Source of the DNA: Rickettsia endosymbiont of Ceutorhynchus obstrictus
Lineage (GTDB): Bacteria > Pseudomonadota > Alphaproteobacteria > Rickettsiales > Rickettsiaceae
Assembly (NCBI RefSeq): GCF_964026565.1
Contig: NZ_OZ032162.1
Location: 1,240,001-1,304,000, forward strand
DNA length: 64,000 bases
Reading direction: 5' to 3'
The position numbers were made by a program, and so were the translations under genes. Position 1 is the first letter of the stretch. The number at the start of each line of letters is the position of its first letter. Of this stretch, positions 53,264-61,844 are shown one piece after another. The notes beneath the pieces are model-generated. The model was not told where the DNA came from. It worked only from the letters and a program-made list of their open reading frames with translations, and ran no database searches.

Positions 53264-55303
53264 TTACTCTATTGTTGTTACATCATACCATACGCTTATT
53301 AATCCGGTTAAAATAAGCTCCTCATCATTATTATTAATTGCTTCTTGGATTAAATCAGAGCTTAGTTTACTATTTACGGCAGCTTGCAGCAATTTAGGAT
53401 GATTTAAAAGCGGCTTATCGTAAATTATTTCTGTGACTGCACATGTTGGTACATCGTTGTTTGTTGCTTTATTCATTTGCGGTGCTATAATTGCCTTAAC
53501 TGCGTCGTCTATATCTATAAGCTTGCCTCTTGTAATTTGTTTGGTAGTAAACTTTTCCATACGAGCCGTTATTTTTTCTATATGGAATACATTTGTTAAT
53601 TTCGATACTCCGTTTATTATTTCATTTATAGAATTTTGCATTACAACTTTATTGTTTGCAGTAACAGTGTTGTCATTTTCTAAGTTAGTAATTACCTTTG
53701 CTACTACCAGCTTAAATATATTTAATTGATCTATACGTGTTAGGCTATCTATTTTAGTTTGTTGCGATATCATATTATCAATTTCATCTTCTAAATCAAT
53801 CAGCATTCCCCTAGTTACTTTATTACTATTTATAATGCTTTGTATAATGCTCGCTATATTTTGTAAGTTAATTTGATTTTTCTCTAACTTTTGCATTTTG
53901 TTAAGTATGTTATTTTTGTTAGTATTAATAGTACCGGCATTTTCTAATTTATCGATCATTTTTGTTAGTAAGTCGTAAATATTTTCTTCTAAAGCCATAA
54001 GACTTGCTTGAGTTGTATCTTGTTTTGTTACTTCTTTAGCTGAATCTTTTATCTCTGCCAGCTTATTCTCATGTGTCACTGAAGTTGCTTGTTTCAACTG
54101 TAGGCTCTGCTGTTGTTCTTCTTGTTCCTTTTCTATATTTGCTTTATTAGCTAAATTATCTTTTTTATTCGTCAATAAATCACATATATTTTTAAAACCA
54201 TTTTTTGTAGCTAAGCTCGATGCAGTTTCGCCGTTATTATTAATCTGATTAATAGCTTGCTCTGACATTTTATTAATAAGCATTTCACAAACTTTTTCTA
54301 AACCATAACCAACAGCCCAAGTTAATGCCGTATTGCCGTTTTTACCAATATGATCAATAGCCTGATCGGTCATTTTATTAATAAGCATTTCACAAACTTT
54401 CTCTAAGCCGCTACGGGCAGCCAAAGTTAATGCCGTATTGCCGTAATGATTAACGTGATTAATAGCTTTATCAGACATTTTATTAATAAGCATTTCACAA
54501 ACTTTCTCTAAGCCGCTACGAGCAGCCAAAGTTAATGCCGTATTGCCGTAATGATTAACGTGATTAATAGCTTTATCAGACATTTTATTAATAAGCATTT
54601 CACAAACTTTCTCTAAGCCGCTACGAGCAGCCAAAGTTAATGCCGTATAGCCATCATTATTAATGTGATTAATAGCTTTATCAGACATTTTATTAATAAG
54701 CAATTCGCAAATCTTTTCTGAGCCACTACTGACAGCAAAAGTTAATGCCGTAGTGCCGTCACAAGTAATGTGATTAATAGCTTTATTAGACATTTTATTA
54801 ATAAGCAATTCGCAAATCTTTTCTGAGCCACTACTGACAGCAAAAGTTAAAGCCGTATAGCCGTTATTATTAACATTATTAATAGCTTTATCAGACATTT
54901 TATTAATAAGCATTTCACAAACTTTCTCTAAGCCATTACCGGCTGCCACAGTTAAAGCTGTATCGCCGTTATTAGTAATCTGATTAATAGCTTTATTAGA
55001 CATTTTATTAATAAGCATTTCACAAACTTTCTCTAAGCCATTACCGGCTGCCACAGTTAAAGCTGTATCGCCGTTATTATTAACATGATTAATAGCTTTA
55101 TTAGACATTTTAGATATAAGCAGCTCGCAAACTTTTTCTAATTCTTTATTTGCAGCACAAATTAAAGTTGTTTCGCCGTATTTATCAACTTTGCTTAATT
55201 CGTTTGTATTCATTTGTGTAATTAAGCTTTGTGCTTCTGATTCGTTTTTTGCTTTTATTGCTTTTATTAACTCTTCATTTGAGGGTTGAAACCATCTAAA
55301 CAT
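53264..55303 (-). CDS. Ankyrin-repeat protein with doubled C-terminal module; candidate effector
   Basis: The 679-residue protein has about ten near-identical ankyrin-type repeats of 35 residues from residue 30 to 380 (GNTALTLAARSGLEKVCEML, then INKMSDKAINHVN). A Gln/Glu-rich linker (QEEQQQSLQLKQ) follows, then two tandem copies of a helical module (VTRGMLIDLEDEIDNMI and ITRGKLIDIDDAVKAII). After these comes the EIIYDKPLLNHPKLLQAA segment also present in the 15591 protein, and the tail EELILTGLISV. There is no signal peptide. Ankyrin proteins of intracellular bacteria often bind host proteins; export and target are inferred. Confidence 0.8.
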   Translation of the reverse strand: MFRWFQPSNEELIKAIKAKNESEAQSLITQMNTNELSKVDKYGETTLICAANKELEKVCELLISKMSNKAINHVNNNGDTALTVAAGNGLEKVCEMLINKMSNKAINQITNNGDTALTVAAGNGLEKVCEMLINKMSDKAINNVNNNGYTALTFAVSSGSEKICELLINKMSNKAINHITCDGTTALTFAVSSGSEKICELLINKMSDKAINHINNDGYTALTLAARSGLEKVCEMLINKMSDKAINHVNHYGNTALTLAARSGLEKVCEMLINKMSDKAINHVNHYGNTALTLAARSGLEKVCEMLINKMTDQAIDHIGKNGNTALTWAVGYGLEKVCEMLINKMSEQAINQINNNGETASSLATKNGFKNICDLLTNKKDNLANKANIEKEQEEQQQSLQLKQATSVTHENKLAEIKDSAKEVTKQDTTQASLMALEENIYDLLTKMIDKLENAGTINTNKNNILNKMQKLEKNQINLQNIASIIQSIINSNKVTRGMLIDLEDEIDNMISQQTKIDSLTRIDQLNIFKLVVAKVITNLENDNTVTANNKVVMQNSINEIINGVSKLTNVFHIEKITARMEKFTTKQITRGKLIDIDDAVKAIIAPQMNKATNNDVPTCAVTEIIYDKPLLNHPKLLQAAVNSKLSSDLIQEAINNNDEELILTGLISVWYDVTTIE
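54240..55130. repeat. Tandem 105-bp repeats inside the ankyrin gene
   Basis: Units 105 bp long encode 35-residue ankyrin repeats. Three consecutive units at about 54350-54665 are almost identical at the DNA level, which indicates recent expansion and makes copy number likely to vary. Confidence 0.75.
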
Positions 55304-55401
55304 AACTATATCCTTATTAAATTCTATAATTTTAAATATTTTGTTAAAAATGAGCTATCAACAAATAATAAGGAGCATTTAAGGATGCAATAGATATTTA
55401 A

Positions 55402-56880
55402 CTAAAAATTTAAAGGTGTTTCACTATATTCTAAATTTGTTGAACCTGCTAAACCAAGCTCATCATTATTATTAACTGCTTCTTGAGCTAAATTAGGATT
55501 TAATTTATTGTTTAATTCAACTGTTCCTTGTAATGCAATTTGTTTATCTAAATAATCGTCTACTCCAAAGAGCCACCCTTTAGTAATAATATTACTTTTG
55601 TTATTTATAAACTGCTTCATTGCTTCTATTGTTTGTTGTACTTCTATTTTATCTTTAAAATTCAGTAATTTGCTTGATATATTATTTATTTGGCTTTGCA
55701 TTACTGCTTTATCGCCTGAGGATGCTGAATGAGTAGCAATATTTTTTTCTAATATTTCTTTTATTTCTGTAATTAGTACTAAATCGTTATCTTCTGTCTC
55801 TTGAGTTGCCTGTGGTATTTTAAATTTATCTATTTGTTTCCGTATTTCTTCTGCTTGTAATTGTATATCGGTTATTTGCTTACTAAGAACAGTTAAATGA
55901 GTTTTATTAAATAAGTCTTGTTTTGCTTGTATTTCTAAATTTTCAAAAGCTTGTTCAGTAATGCTAATTTTAGCTTTTCGGAATTCTTTCAGAAAATAGA
56001 TTAATTTTTTTACTTCAGGGTTAGCTTGATCAGAATTATTCAATATATTTTGCATTTCCTTAGTAATCGTGTGTAGTGAAGTTAGCTGTTTTAATAAAGC
56101 TTTTCTAGCTTGTACTACTTCATGATTAATATTACTTCGGTTGATTTCTAGCCCTTTCGAAAAAGAAACAAAAGCTTCTTCTTCATATCCTATACTATTT
56201 AAGAGTTTTCCTTTATTGTAATAATTATCCTTGATATTTTGATCATATATATCCAAAGTTTTTTGATTCTTCACTAATGGTGATATAAGCGCCTCATTAT
56301 TATCTTCCATTTTAAGCCTTATATTATTATCATAAATTAATTGATTGGGGTCTTTATTAAGATTAGGCAAATCCTTTAAAGGTACTCCATTATTATAAGG
56401 GAAAGTAGTAGAGGTTTTTAATTCAATTGCTTTTTTACCATCAATAATTGCTTCTTCAGGTTTATTTAAAGTAAGTAAAATTTTATACCTATTAAAATAA
56501 GCATCTGCAAAATTAGGATTAAGATTTATCGCATGATTATAATATTCTAGAGTTTCTAAATATGCTTCCGGTCTCCGCCCCAAAACAGATAAACTTCTGT
56601 TTCCTTGGTTAAAATAAGCTTCTGCATCGGTCGGGTTTAGTTCTATTACTTTTTTAAAATCATCACATTGGCTATAAGTCCCCCGCTGTATAGTGGAATA
56701 AACTATTCCTCTGTTATAATAAGCATTAACACATGCAGAGTTTAATTTTATGGCTTCAGTATATGAAGCCACTGCTTTGTGCAATTCGCCCAAGAAATAA
56801 AAAGCATTTCCTTCTTGGAAGTAATAAGCTGCATCTTTCGTTACTGAATTATTCTCTCGGTTAAATAATGAATTTTTCAT
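55402..56880 (-). CDS. TPR protein with shared C-terminal module; candidate effector
   Basis: The 492-residue protein has about four TPR units from residue 12 to 155 (YYFQEGNAFYFLGELHKAVA then ASYTEAIKLNSACVNAY). A helical linker and a coiled coil follow, then a C-terminal module like that of its neighbours (SGDKAVMQSQINNISSKLLN and ITKGWLFGVDDYLDKQI), and the tail NNDELGLAGSTNLEY. There is no signal peptide. TPRs bind peptides or proteins. It is on the same strand as the ankyrin gene at 53264, 98 bases upstream of that gene's start, so the genes may share regulation. Confidence 0.75.
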   Translation of the reverse strand: MKNSLFNRENNSVTKDAAYYFQEGNAFYFLGELHKAVASYTEAIKLNSACVNAYYNRGIVYSTIQRGTYSQCDDFKKVIELNPTDAEAYFNQGNRSLSVLGRRPEAYLETLEYYNHAINLNPNFADAYFNRYKILLTLNKPEEAIIDGKKAIELKTSTTFPYNNGVPLKDLPNLNKDPNQLIYDNNIRLKMEDNNEALISPLVKNQKTLDIYDQNIKDNYYNKGKLLNSIGYEEEAFVSFSKGLEINRSNINHEVVQARKALLKQLTSLHTITKEMQNILNNSDQANPEVKKLIYFLKEFRKAKISITEQAFENLEIQAKQDLFNKTHLTVLSKQITDIQLQAEEIRKQIDKFKIPQATQETEDNDLVLITEIKEILEKNIATHSASSGDKAVMQSQINNISSKLLNFKDKIEVQQTIEAMKQFINNKSNIITKGWLFGVDDYLDKQIALQGTVELNNKLNPNLAQEAVNNNDELGLAGSTNLEYSETPLNF

Positions 56881-56934
56881 AGTTTTTAGTTAAAATTTTT
56901 TTTATATAGTAAATTAATTAGGATTAGGTGCAAT

Positions 56935-57534
56935 TTACATAAATGCACTATCCACACCCAATATAATTGCATCATAATTTATGTTTTGGTAGTCTATCAC
57001 TTCATTAAGTTGATCTGCTAAATCTATAATATTTCCTTTAGTAATTTTACTTTTACTTAAAAGTTCCTGCATATAATTTGTTATTTGTTCTATGCCGGCC
57101 TTATATATTAGAGCTTCACCTTTATGTGCTACATTTTTTATTAGATCTTGCATCATTGGTTTATCATTATCATTAATAGTTTTACTATCAACTATTTTAG
57201 TATTTATATCTTCTACTATTGTTTGAAATATATTTTGTTCCTCTATGAAGCTTTTATTTCTTTGTAAATAACCTTCAATTATTTCCATATTTTCATGATC
57301 TATATTGTTTTGTCCTAAATCTAAATCTGTAATATTAATATTTTTTCGCAAAGCCTCAATAACTGCTCTCGCTCCTTCATTGCTTATATTATTCATTGCG
57401 AGATCAAGATATATTAAACTAGTATTTGTTTTCAGGAGTTCAGCTATTAATCTTGCTCCTTCATCCCCCATCTTATTATTGTGAAGGTCAAGATACAAAA
57501 GTAATGGAATGGACCTCCCTATATACAGAATCAA
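56935..57534 (-). CDS. LRR protein 3' half with C-terminal module (split from 58944 gene by IS110-type element)
   Basis: The frame opens inside the insertion sequence (MILYIGRS comes from its end) and then reads IPLLLYLDLHNNKMGDEGAR, an LRR unit in register with the last LRR of the gene at 58944-60284. Two more LRRs follow, then the helical module TINDNDKPMMQDLIKN and ITKGNIIDLADQLNEVI, and the tail DAIILGVDSAFM. Joining the halves without the insertion restores a continuous LRR (NPTT-IPLLLYLDL). It is best seen as the 3' fragment of a broken gene; whether it is still expressed is unknown. Confidence 0.7.
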   Translation of the reverse strand: MILYIGRSIPLLLYLDLHNNKMGDEGARLIAELLKTNTSLIYLDLAMNNISNEGARAVIEALRKNINITDLDLGQNNIDHENMEIIEGYLQRNKSFIEEQNIFQTIVEDINTKIVDSKTINDNDKPMMQDLIKNVAHKGEALIYKAGIEQITNYMQELLSKSKITKGNIIDLADQLNEVIDYQNINYDAIILGVDSAFM

Positions 57535-57594
57535 TAACAGTAGTTATAGTTCTAGAATAGGAAATTAATCCTAGACAACAATAAGGAGGTCCAA

Positions 57595-58644
57595 ATGGAA
57601 GTTAACACAATTGGCATAGATATTGCAAAAAGAATTTTTCAAATACATGGAGTAGATAAAAACGGCAAGACAATATTAAAGAAAAAATTGATTAGGGATC
57701 AAGTATTAAGCTTTATAGCTAATTTACCAAAATGTTTAGTAGGAATGGAGGCATGCGGCGGAGCTAATTATTGGGGAAGAGAAATAACAAAATTAGGACA
57801 TGAGGTTAAATTGATAGCACCACAATTTGTAAAACCATATGTTAAAACTAATAAGAACGACCAAGCTGATGCAGAAGCAATATGCGAAGCAGTAGCGAGA
57901 CCAAATATGAGATTTGTACCAATCAAAAGTGTAGAGCAGCAGGATATTTTATCAATTCATAGAATAAGAGCAAGGCTAGTAAGAAATCGTACTGCACTAG
58001 CTAATGAGATTAGAGGATTATTGTATGAATTTGGCTTAATTATTCCACAAGGGATAAATAAAGTTATCAGTAAATTAACAGAGATTTTAGATAGTGAAAC
58101 TTTAAGCCGTCTTAGTTATCAAACGTTTAGCGAGTTGAAAGAAGAATTTGTAGATAATGATAAAAAAATAATAGAGTTAGAAAAAAGATTAAAAATACTA
58201 GCAGGTGAGTTAGAAGAATATAAACGATTAACAGCTATACCCGGTATAGGTTTAATTACTGCTACAGCATTAATAGCTTCGATAGGTAATGCAAAAAATT
58301 TTAGTAATGGTAGACAATTATCAACTTGGCTTGGTTTAGTACCAAAACAATATTCGAGTGGAGGTAAAGAAAGGTTACTTAGTATAAGCAAGAGAGGTGA
58401 TACTTATTTACGTACTTTATTAATTCAAGGAGCAAGAGCGGTATTAAATGCTAAGCTAAGGTTTACAACTGAAGCACAAAAAAATAAAAAAGATTTTAGT
58501 AAATTTACTAAATGGATGTTTAATTTATTAGAACGATGTGGGCATAATAAAACTACTGTTGCAATAGCGAATAAATTAGCACGAGTAGTATTTGCAGTAT
58601 TACGCACCGGCAATGATTATAATGAAACTAAAGTTTGTAACTGA
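57595..58644 (+). CDS. IS110-family transposase (IS1111 group)
   Basis: The 349-residue transposase has the RuvC-like DEDD start (GIDIAKRIFQIHG with Asp9, GMEACGG, then NDQADAEAICEA). The C-terminal Tnp domain reads IPGIGLITATALIASIG and YSSGGKERLLSISKRGD, where the serine in SSGG is a plausible catalytic residue. The sequence is of the IS1111 type (PQFVKPYVKTNKNDQADAEA). A strong ribosome site (aaggaggt) precedes the ATG and is part of the left element end. The frame is full length. Confidence 0.92.
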   Translation: MEVNTIGIDIAKRIFQIHGVDKNGKTILKKKLIRDQVLSFIANLPKCLVGMEACGGANYWGREITKLGHEVKLIAPQFVKPYVKTNKNDQADAEAICEAVARPNMRFVPIKSVEQQDILSIHRIRARLVRNRTALANEIRGLLYEFGLIIPQGINKVISKLTEILDSETLSRLSYQTFSELKEEFVDNDKKIIELEKRLKILAGELEEYKRLTAIPGIGLITATALIASIGNAKNFSNGRQLSTWLGLVPKQYSSGGKERLLSISKRGDTYLRTLLIQGARAVLNAKLRFTTEAQKNKKDFSKFTKWMFNLLERCGHNKTTVAIANKLARVVFAVLRTGNDYNETKVCN

Positions 58645-58979
58645 TAAGTTAACAAAATTTAGTAAATAAAATATTAATAAGTATTACTCTAAAATAGAGA
58701 CTAATATATTCCAACCTGAAATATGCGTGAGATAATAATATTGATGGTAAATAAGACAAACCTTAACCTACAAAAAAACTGATTACCGCACAGGCTCTAA
58801 TGAAGCCGGAAAAGTGATAAGTAAAAGTTAGTAGGTAGCGAATTCCATCAGGGCTAATTGATAAATTTAAAGTGATAAATTTAAAGTAATTTATCAATTA
58901 TAAGCCGAATACATGACTGCATTTGCTTGTTGACTATTAAATATTATTTTTTTCTTGCATTATTGGGGAGGTCCATACA
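58645..58979 (+). ncRNA. Candidate bridge/seek RNA region of the IS110-family element
   Basis: The 335-base region after the transposase has no open frame but contains a strong hairpin (taattgataaattt ... aaattatcaatta type, about 58856-58900). It also carries aattccat at 58841-58848, identical to 8 bases of the LRR target flank on the minus strand. IS1111-group elements are known to encode their guide RNA on this side. Structure and processing are inferred. Confidence 0.4.
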
Positions 58980-60284
58980 TGTGGTAGGATTTATTTTTAA
59001 AGCGTCACTTATTGCTTTTATTCCTATAGCTCCTATATTATTTTCGCTAATATAAAGATGAGTTAAATTAAGATTTACTTTTAAAACTTCAGCAATTAAT
59101 CTTGCTTCTTTATCCTGTAGATTAGCTCCTCTCAAGTCAGCCCTGACTATAGTATTATTTATTTCTAAAGCTTCAATAATTAGCGTTAAATTTTCTTCAC
59201 TTATTTGATTACCTGAAAGGCTAATACTAGTCAGTGTAGTACTAATTTTTATATTATTTGCAATGAGTTTTATATTCTTTGCAATAAAGTTTATTTGTTC
59301 CTCATTTAGATTTTGAAAGTTAAAATTAAGGGTAGTGCCTCCGTTCTCTAACTCATTAGCTTGTTGTATTAAGTCCTTATCTTTTAAAACATTTATTAAC
59401 TTTTGTTTTTGTTGTTCTTCATATTTCTTTTTTGCCTTTTCGTGATTAGTAATATATAAAGGCTTACTATTTAACTCTATGGCTGCACTATATTTTTCTA
59501 TTGCTTTTTTATATTCACCTTGATCTCTTAAACTATCACCTTCACTATTTAACTCAATTGCTTTTTTATTGTTTTCTTCTTCTAATATACGATTTCTTTG
59601 CAAAATTTCTTGAACTTTAGGCGGCTGATTTATAGAAAGGTTACAATAAGTAATATGAGTATTTTTGTTTAAATCTTCTATTATTGATTTTATGCCTTCT
59701 GGGCTTATATTGTTACCCATAAGCTCAAGAGAAGTAAGAGTAGTATTTTGTATTAAAGCTTTAACAATTGCTTTCAGCCCCTCATCTCCTATTTTATTAT
59801 TCATAAGGTCGAGCACTTTAAGGGTATTATTTATTTGTAAAGCTTCTGCTATTGCTATTGCTCCTTTATCTCCTATTTCATTATTATGAAGATAAAGCTG
59901 AGTTAAAATTTTATTTGTTTTTAAATTTTGAGCAATTTTAATGGCTTGCTCATCATCTATTTTTTTAGCCTCAAAATTAATAATATTTTTTTGCGGAGAT
60001 TCTTTTATTTGCAAGTCAATATTAAAATCAGCAATTCTATCATTAATATTTGTAGCGGTAGTATTAGCACTGTTAGGATTTAAATTAGCATTAGGCGAAG
60101 GAGTATGTTGTTGTGTATCAGCGGCTCTATGTGATGCGTGCTTTGACGTATGCTTCATAACACGATTTGCTTGACTTACAGGTCGTACTGAATTGTTTAG
60201 ATGCTGTGTTGAATGATTTGCAGCTTGATGTACTCCGTGCTTTACTCCCTGGTGTGCCGCTGCCTTGACAAAGTGTGATCCCAT
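58944..60284 (-). CDS. LRR-TPR-LRR protein 5' half (C-terminus replaced by insertion sequence)
   Basis: The protein begins with a 90-residue region rich in His, Ala, Asn and Ser (HTSKHASHRAADTQQHTPSP). It then has LRRs of the RI type (LYLHNNEIGDKGAIAIAEAL), a TPR (GEYKKAIEKYSAAIELNSKP) and a second LRR block. After NPTT the last residues (CMDLPNNARKK) come from the IS110-type element. The remaining LRRs and C-terminal module are at 56935-57534. The layout parallels the protein at 15591. It may be expressed as a truncated protein. Confidence 0.72.
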   Translation of the reverse strand: MGSHFVKAAAHQGVKHGVHQAANHSTQHLNNSVRPVSQANRVMKHTSKHASHRAADTQQHTPSPNANLNPNSANTTATNINDRIADFNIDLQIKESPQKNIINFEAKKIDDEQAIKIAQNLKTNKILTQLYLHNNEIGDKGAIAIAEALQINNTLKVLDLMNNKIGDEGLKAIVKALIQNTTLTSLELMGNNISPEGIKSIIEDLNKNTHITYCNLSINQPPKVQEILQRNRILEEENNKKAIELNSEGDSLRDQGEYKKAIEKYSAAIELNSKPLYITNHEKAKKKYEEQQKQKLINVLKDKDLIQQANELENGGTTLNFNFQNLNEEQINFIAKNIKLIANNIKISTTLTSISLSGNQISEENLTLIIEALEINNTIVRADLRGANLQDKEARLIAEVLKVNLNLTHLYISENNIGAIGIKAISDALKINPTTCMDLPNNARKK

Positions 60285-60496
60285 ACTTACCTTCTTAAAT
60301 ATTAAATTTTTGTTTAAAAAAAATAATGTTAACTAATTATTAAGAATATAATAATTAAGAAGTTTAAGAAGGCAAGAGAAATATAATTAAAGGTATAAAT
60401 AAAATATTAATTAAATTATAGTTGAAAATATTTTTTTAAAAGCTTAGTGTTTTACCAGTTCATAATACGACAGTATATTCATAGCAACATTTAATT

Positions 60497-61675
60497 ATGG
60501 AAAAAGTTATGAAACGATTTGTATATAATTCTTATAACAAAAATAACCGTAACAATTCTGCTTTTTCTAAAGTAGAAGAAGATATAGCAGAAGCTTATTA
60601 TCTAAAAGGCAAAGATTATTATTACAAACAAAATAAAGTGCAAGAAGCTTTAGAGTACTTTACTAAAGCAATAAGCCTGTGTCCTTGGTATGTGCAGGCT
60701 TACACAGAAAAAGGTAATGTTTTACGTTTTTTAGGCAATTATATGCAAGCACTAGAATGTCTAAGTCAAGCTATAGAGTTAAGTCCTAATTATATTATAG
60801 CTCATTATCAACTAGTTAGAGTTTTATCTGCTATAGGCAAAAAATATGAGGCTATTGAATGCTTTAATTTAGCAGAAAAGCTAGGTTGTTATAATGTTGA
60901 AGATTGGTTTGTTAAAGCTCATGCCTTATCTGCCTTAAATTATCAACAGCAAGCAATAACAATTTACGATTGGATTATCACATACAACCCAAACTATGCA
61001 GATGTTTACAATTGCAAAGGTAATATCTTATCTGACTTAGAACGAAATGAAGAGGCGATTATTGCTTATGATATGGCTATAAAATTCCTGCCTGATTTTG
61101 CTGAAGCTTATAACGGTAAGGGCAATACTTTATCCGCTTTAGGTGACTACAAAGGAGCAATTATTGCTTACGATAAGGCTATCAAATATAAATGTGATCA
61201 TACGCTTGCTCACTGTAATAAAGCAATAGTTTTATTTCTCTTAGGCTACTATAAAGAAGCAGTTATTGCTTATGATATGGTTATAAGGCTCAAACCTGAT
61301 TTTTGTGATGCTTACAACGGTAAGGGTGATGCCTTATTTGCTTTAGGACGAAATGAAGAAGCTAGAATCGCTTATGATCAAGCTACAAAACTCAAACTAG
61401 ATATGGAATTTGCAGATGCTTACAATTGTAAGGGCGATGCCTTGGTTTCTTCCAATAGATATAAAGAAGCGATCATTGCTTATGATCAAGCGATTAAATA
61501 TAAGCAGGATCATACTCTTGCTTGCTATAATAAAGAAGTAGCCTTATCAGTTTTAAGAAAAAAGCAAGAAACAACTATTGATTATGATATGAATACAAAG
61601 CTTAAAGAAAATAATGATAAGGTTGATGATGCTAGAGAGGATGTTACGTTAAGCGGTTCGATGGAAATAGATTGA
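60497..61675 (+). CDS. TPR protein
   Basis: The 392-residue protein is made of about nine TPR units of 34 residues (AYNGKGNTLSALGDYKGAII then AYDKAIKYK), covering nearly the whole length. It has no signal peptide or membrane segment. The end (DVTLSGSMEID) matches the short tail motif seen in the other repeat proteins here. Two ATG codons (MEKVMKRF) are possible starts. TPR proteins act as adaptors; target unknown. It reads divergently from the LRR gene at 60284. Confidence 0.72.
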   Translation: MEKVMKRFVYNSYNKNNRNNSAFSKVEEDIAEAYYLKGKDYYYKQNKVQEALEYFTKAISLCPWYVQAYTEKGNVLRFLGNYMQALECLSQAIELSPNYIIAHYQLVRVLSAIGKKYEAIECFNLAEKLGCYNVEDWFVKAHALSALNYQQQAITIYDWIITYNPNYADVYNCKGNILSDLERNEEAIIAYDMAIKFLPDFAEAYNGKGNTLSALGDYKGAIIAYDKAIKYKCDHTLAHCNKAIVLFLLGYYKEAVIAYDMVIRLKPDFCDAYNGKGDALFALGRNEEARIAYDQATKLKLDMEFADAYNCKGDALVSSNRYKEAIIAYDQAIKYKQDHTLACYNKEVALSVLRKKQETTIDYDMNTKLKENNDKVDDAREDVTLSGSMEID

Positions 61676-61844
61676 ACCAATACTGAAACTTCTTCAGTAT
61701 GGTAGTTTTAGGAGGTTGCTAAAAAGTCTGTATAAGTAATTATTCCTCAAATAAAATAGCACATTTGTTTAGAGCGAGTTTTAATTATAAATACTAATAT
61801 AAATCAATACTGGATCAAGTATAAAAAATTTAGGATATAAAATT

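Larger units (their letters stand above)
57511..58979. mobile_element. IS110-family (IS1111-like) insertion sequence
   Basis: The element splits an LRR gene. Approximate limits come from restoring the LRR reading frame. Both ends contain ggaggtcca in opposite orientation (ggacctccctat and aggtccataca). The region before the transposase is about 84 bases and the region after it about 335, the arrangement expected for the IS1111 branch, whose guide RNA is encoded downstream. Confidence 0.75.

Noticed and set aside
54240..55130. Tandem repeat array as possible CRISPR
   Set aside because: Repeats are contiguous coding units of 105 bp without spacers. No CRISPR array or cas gene was seen in the window.
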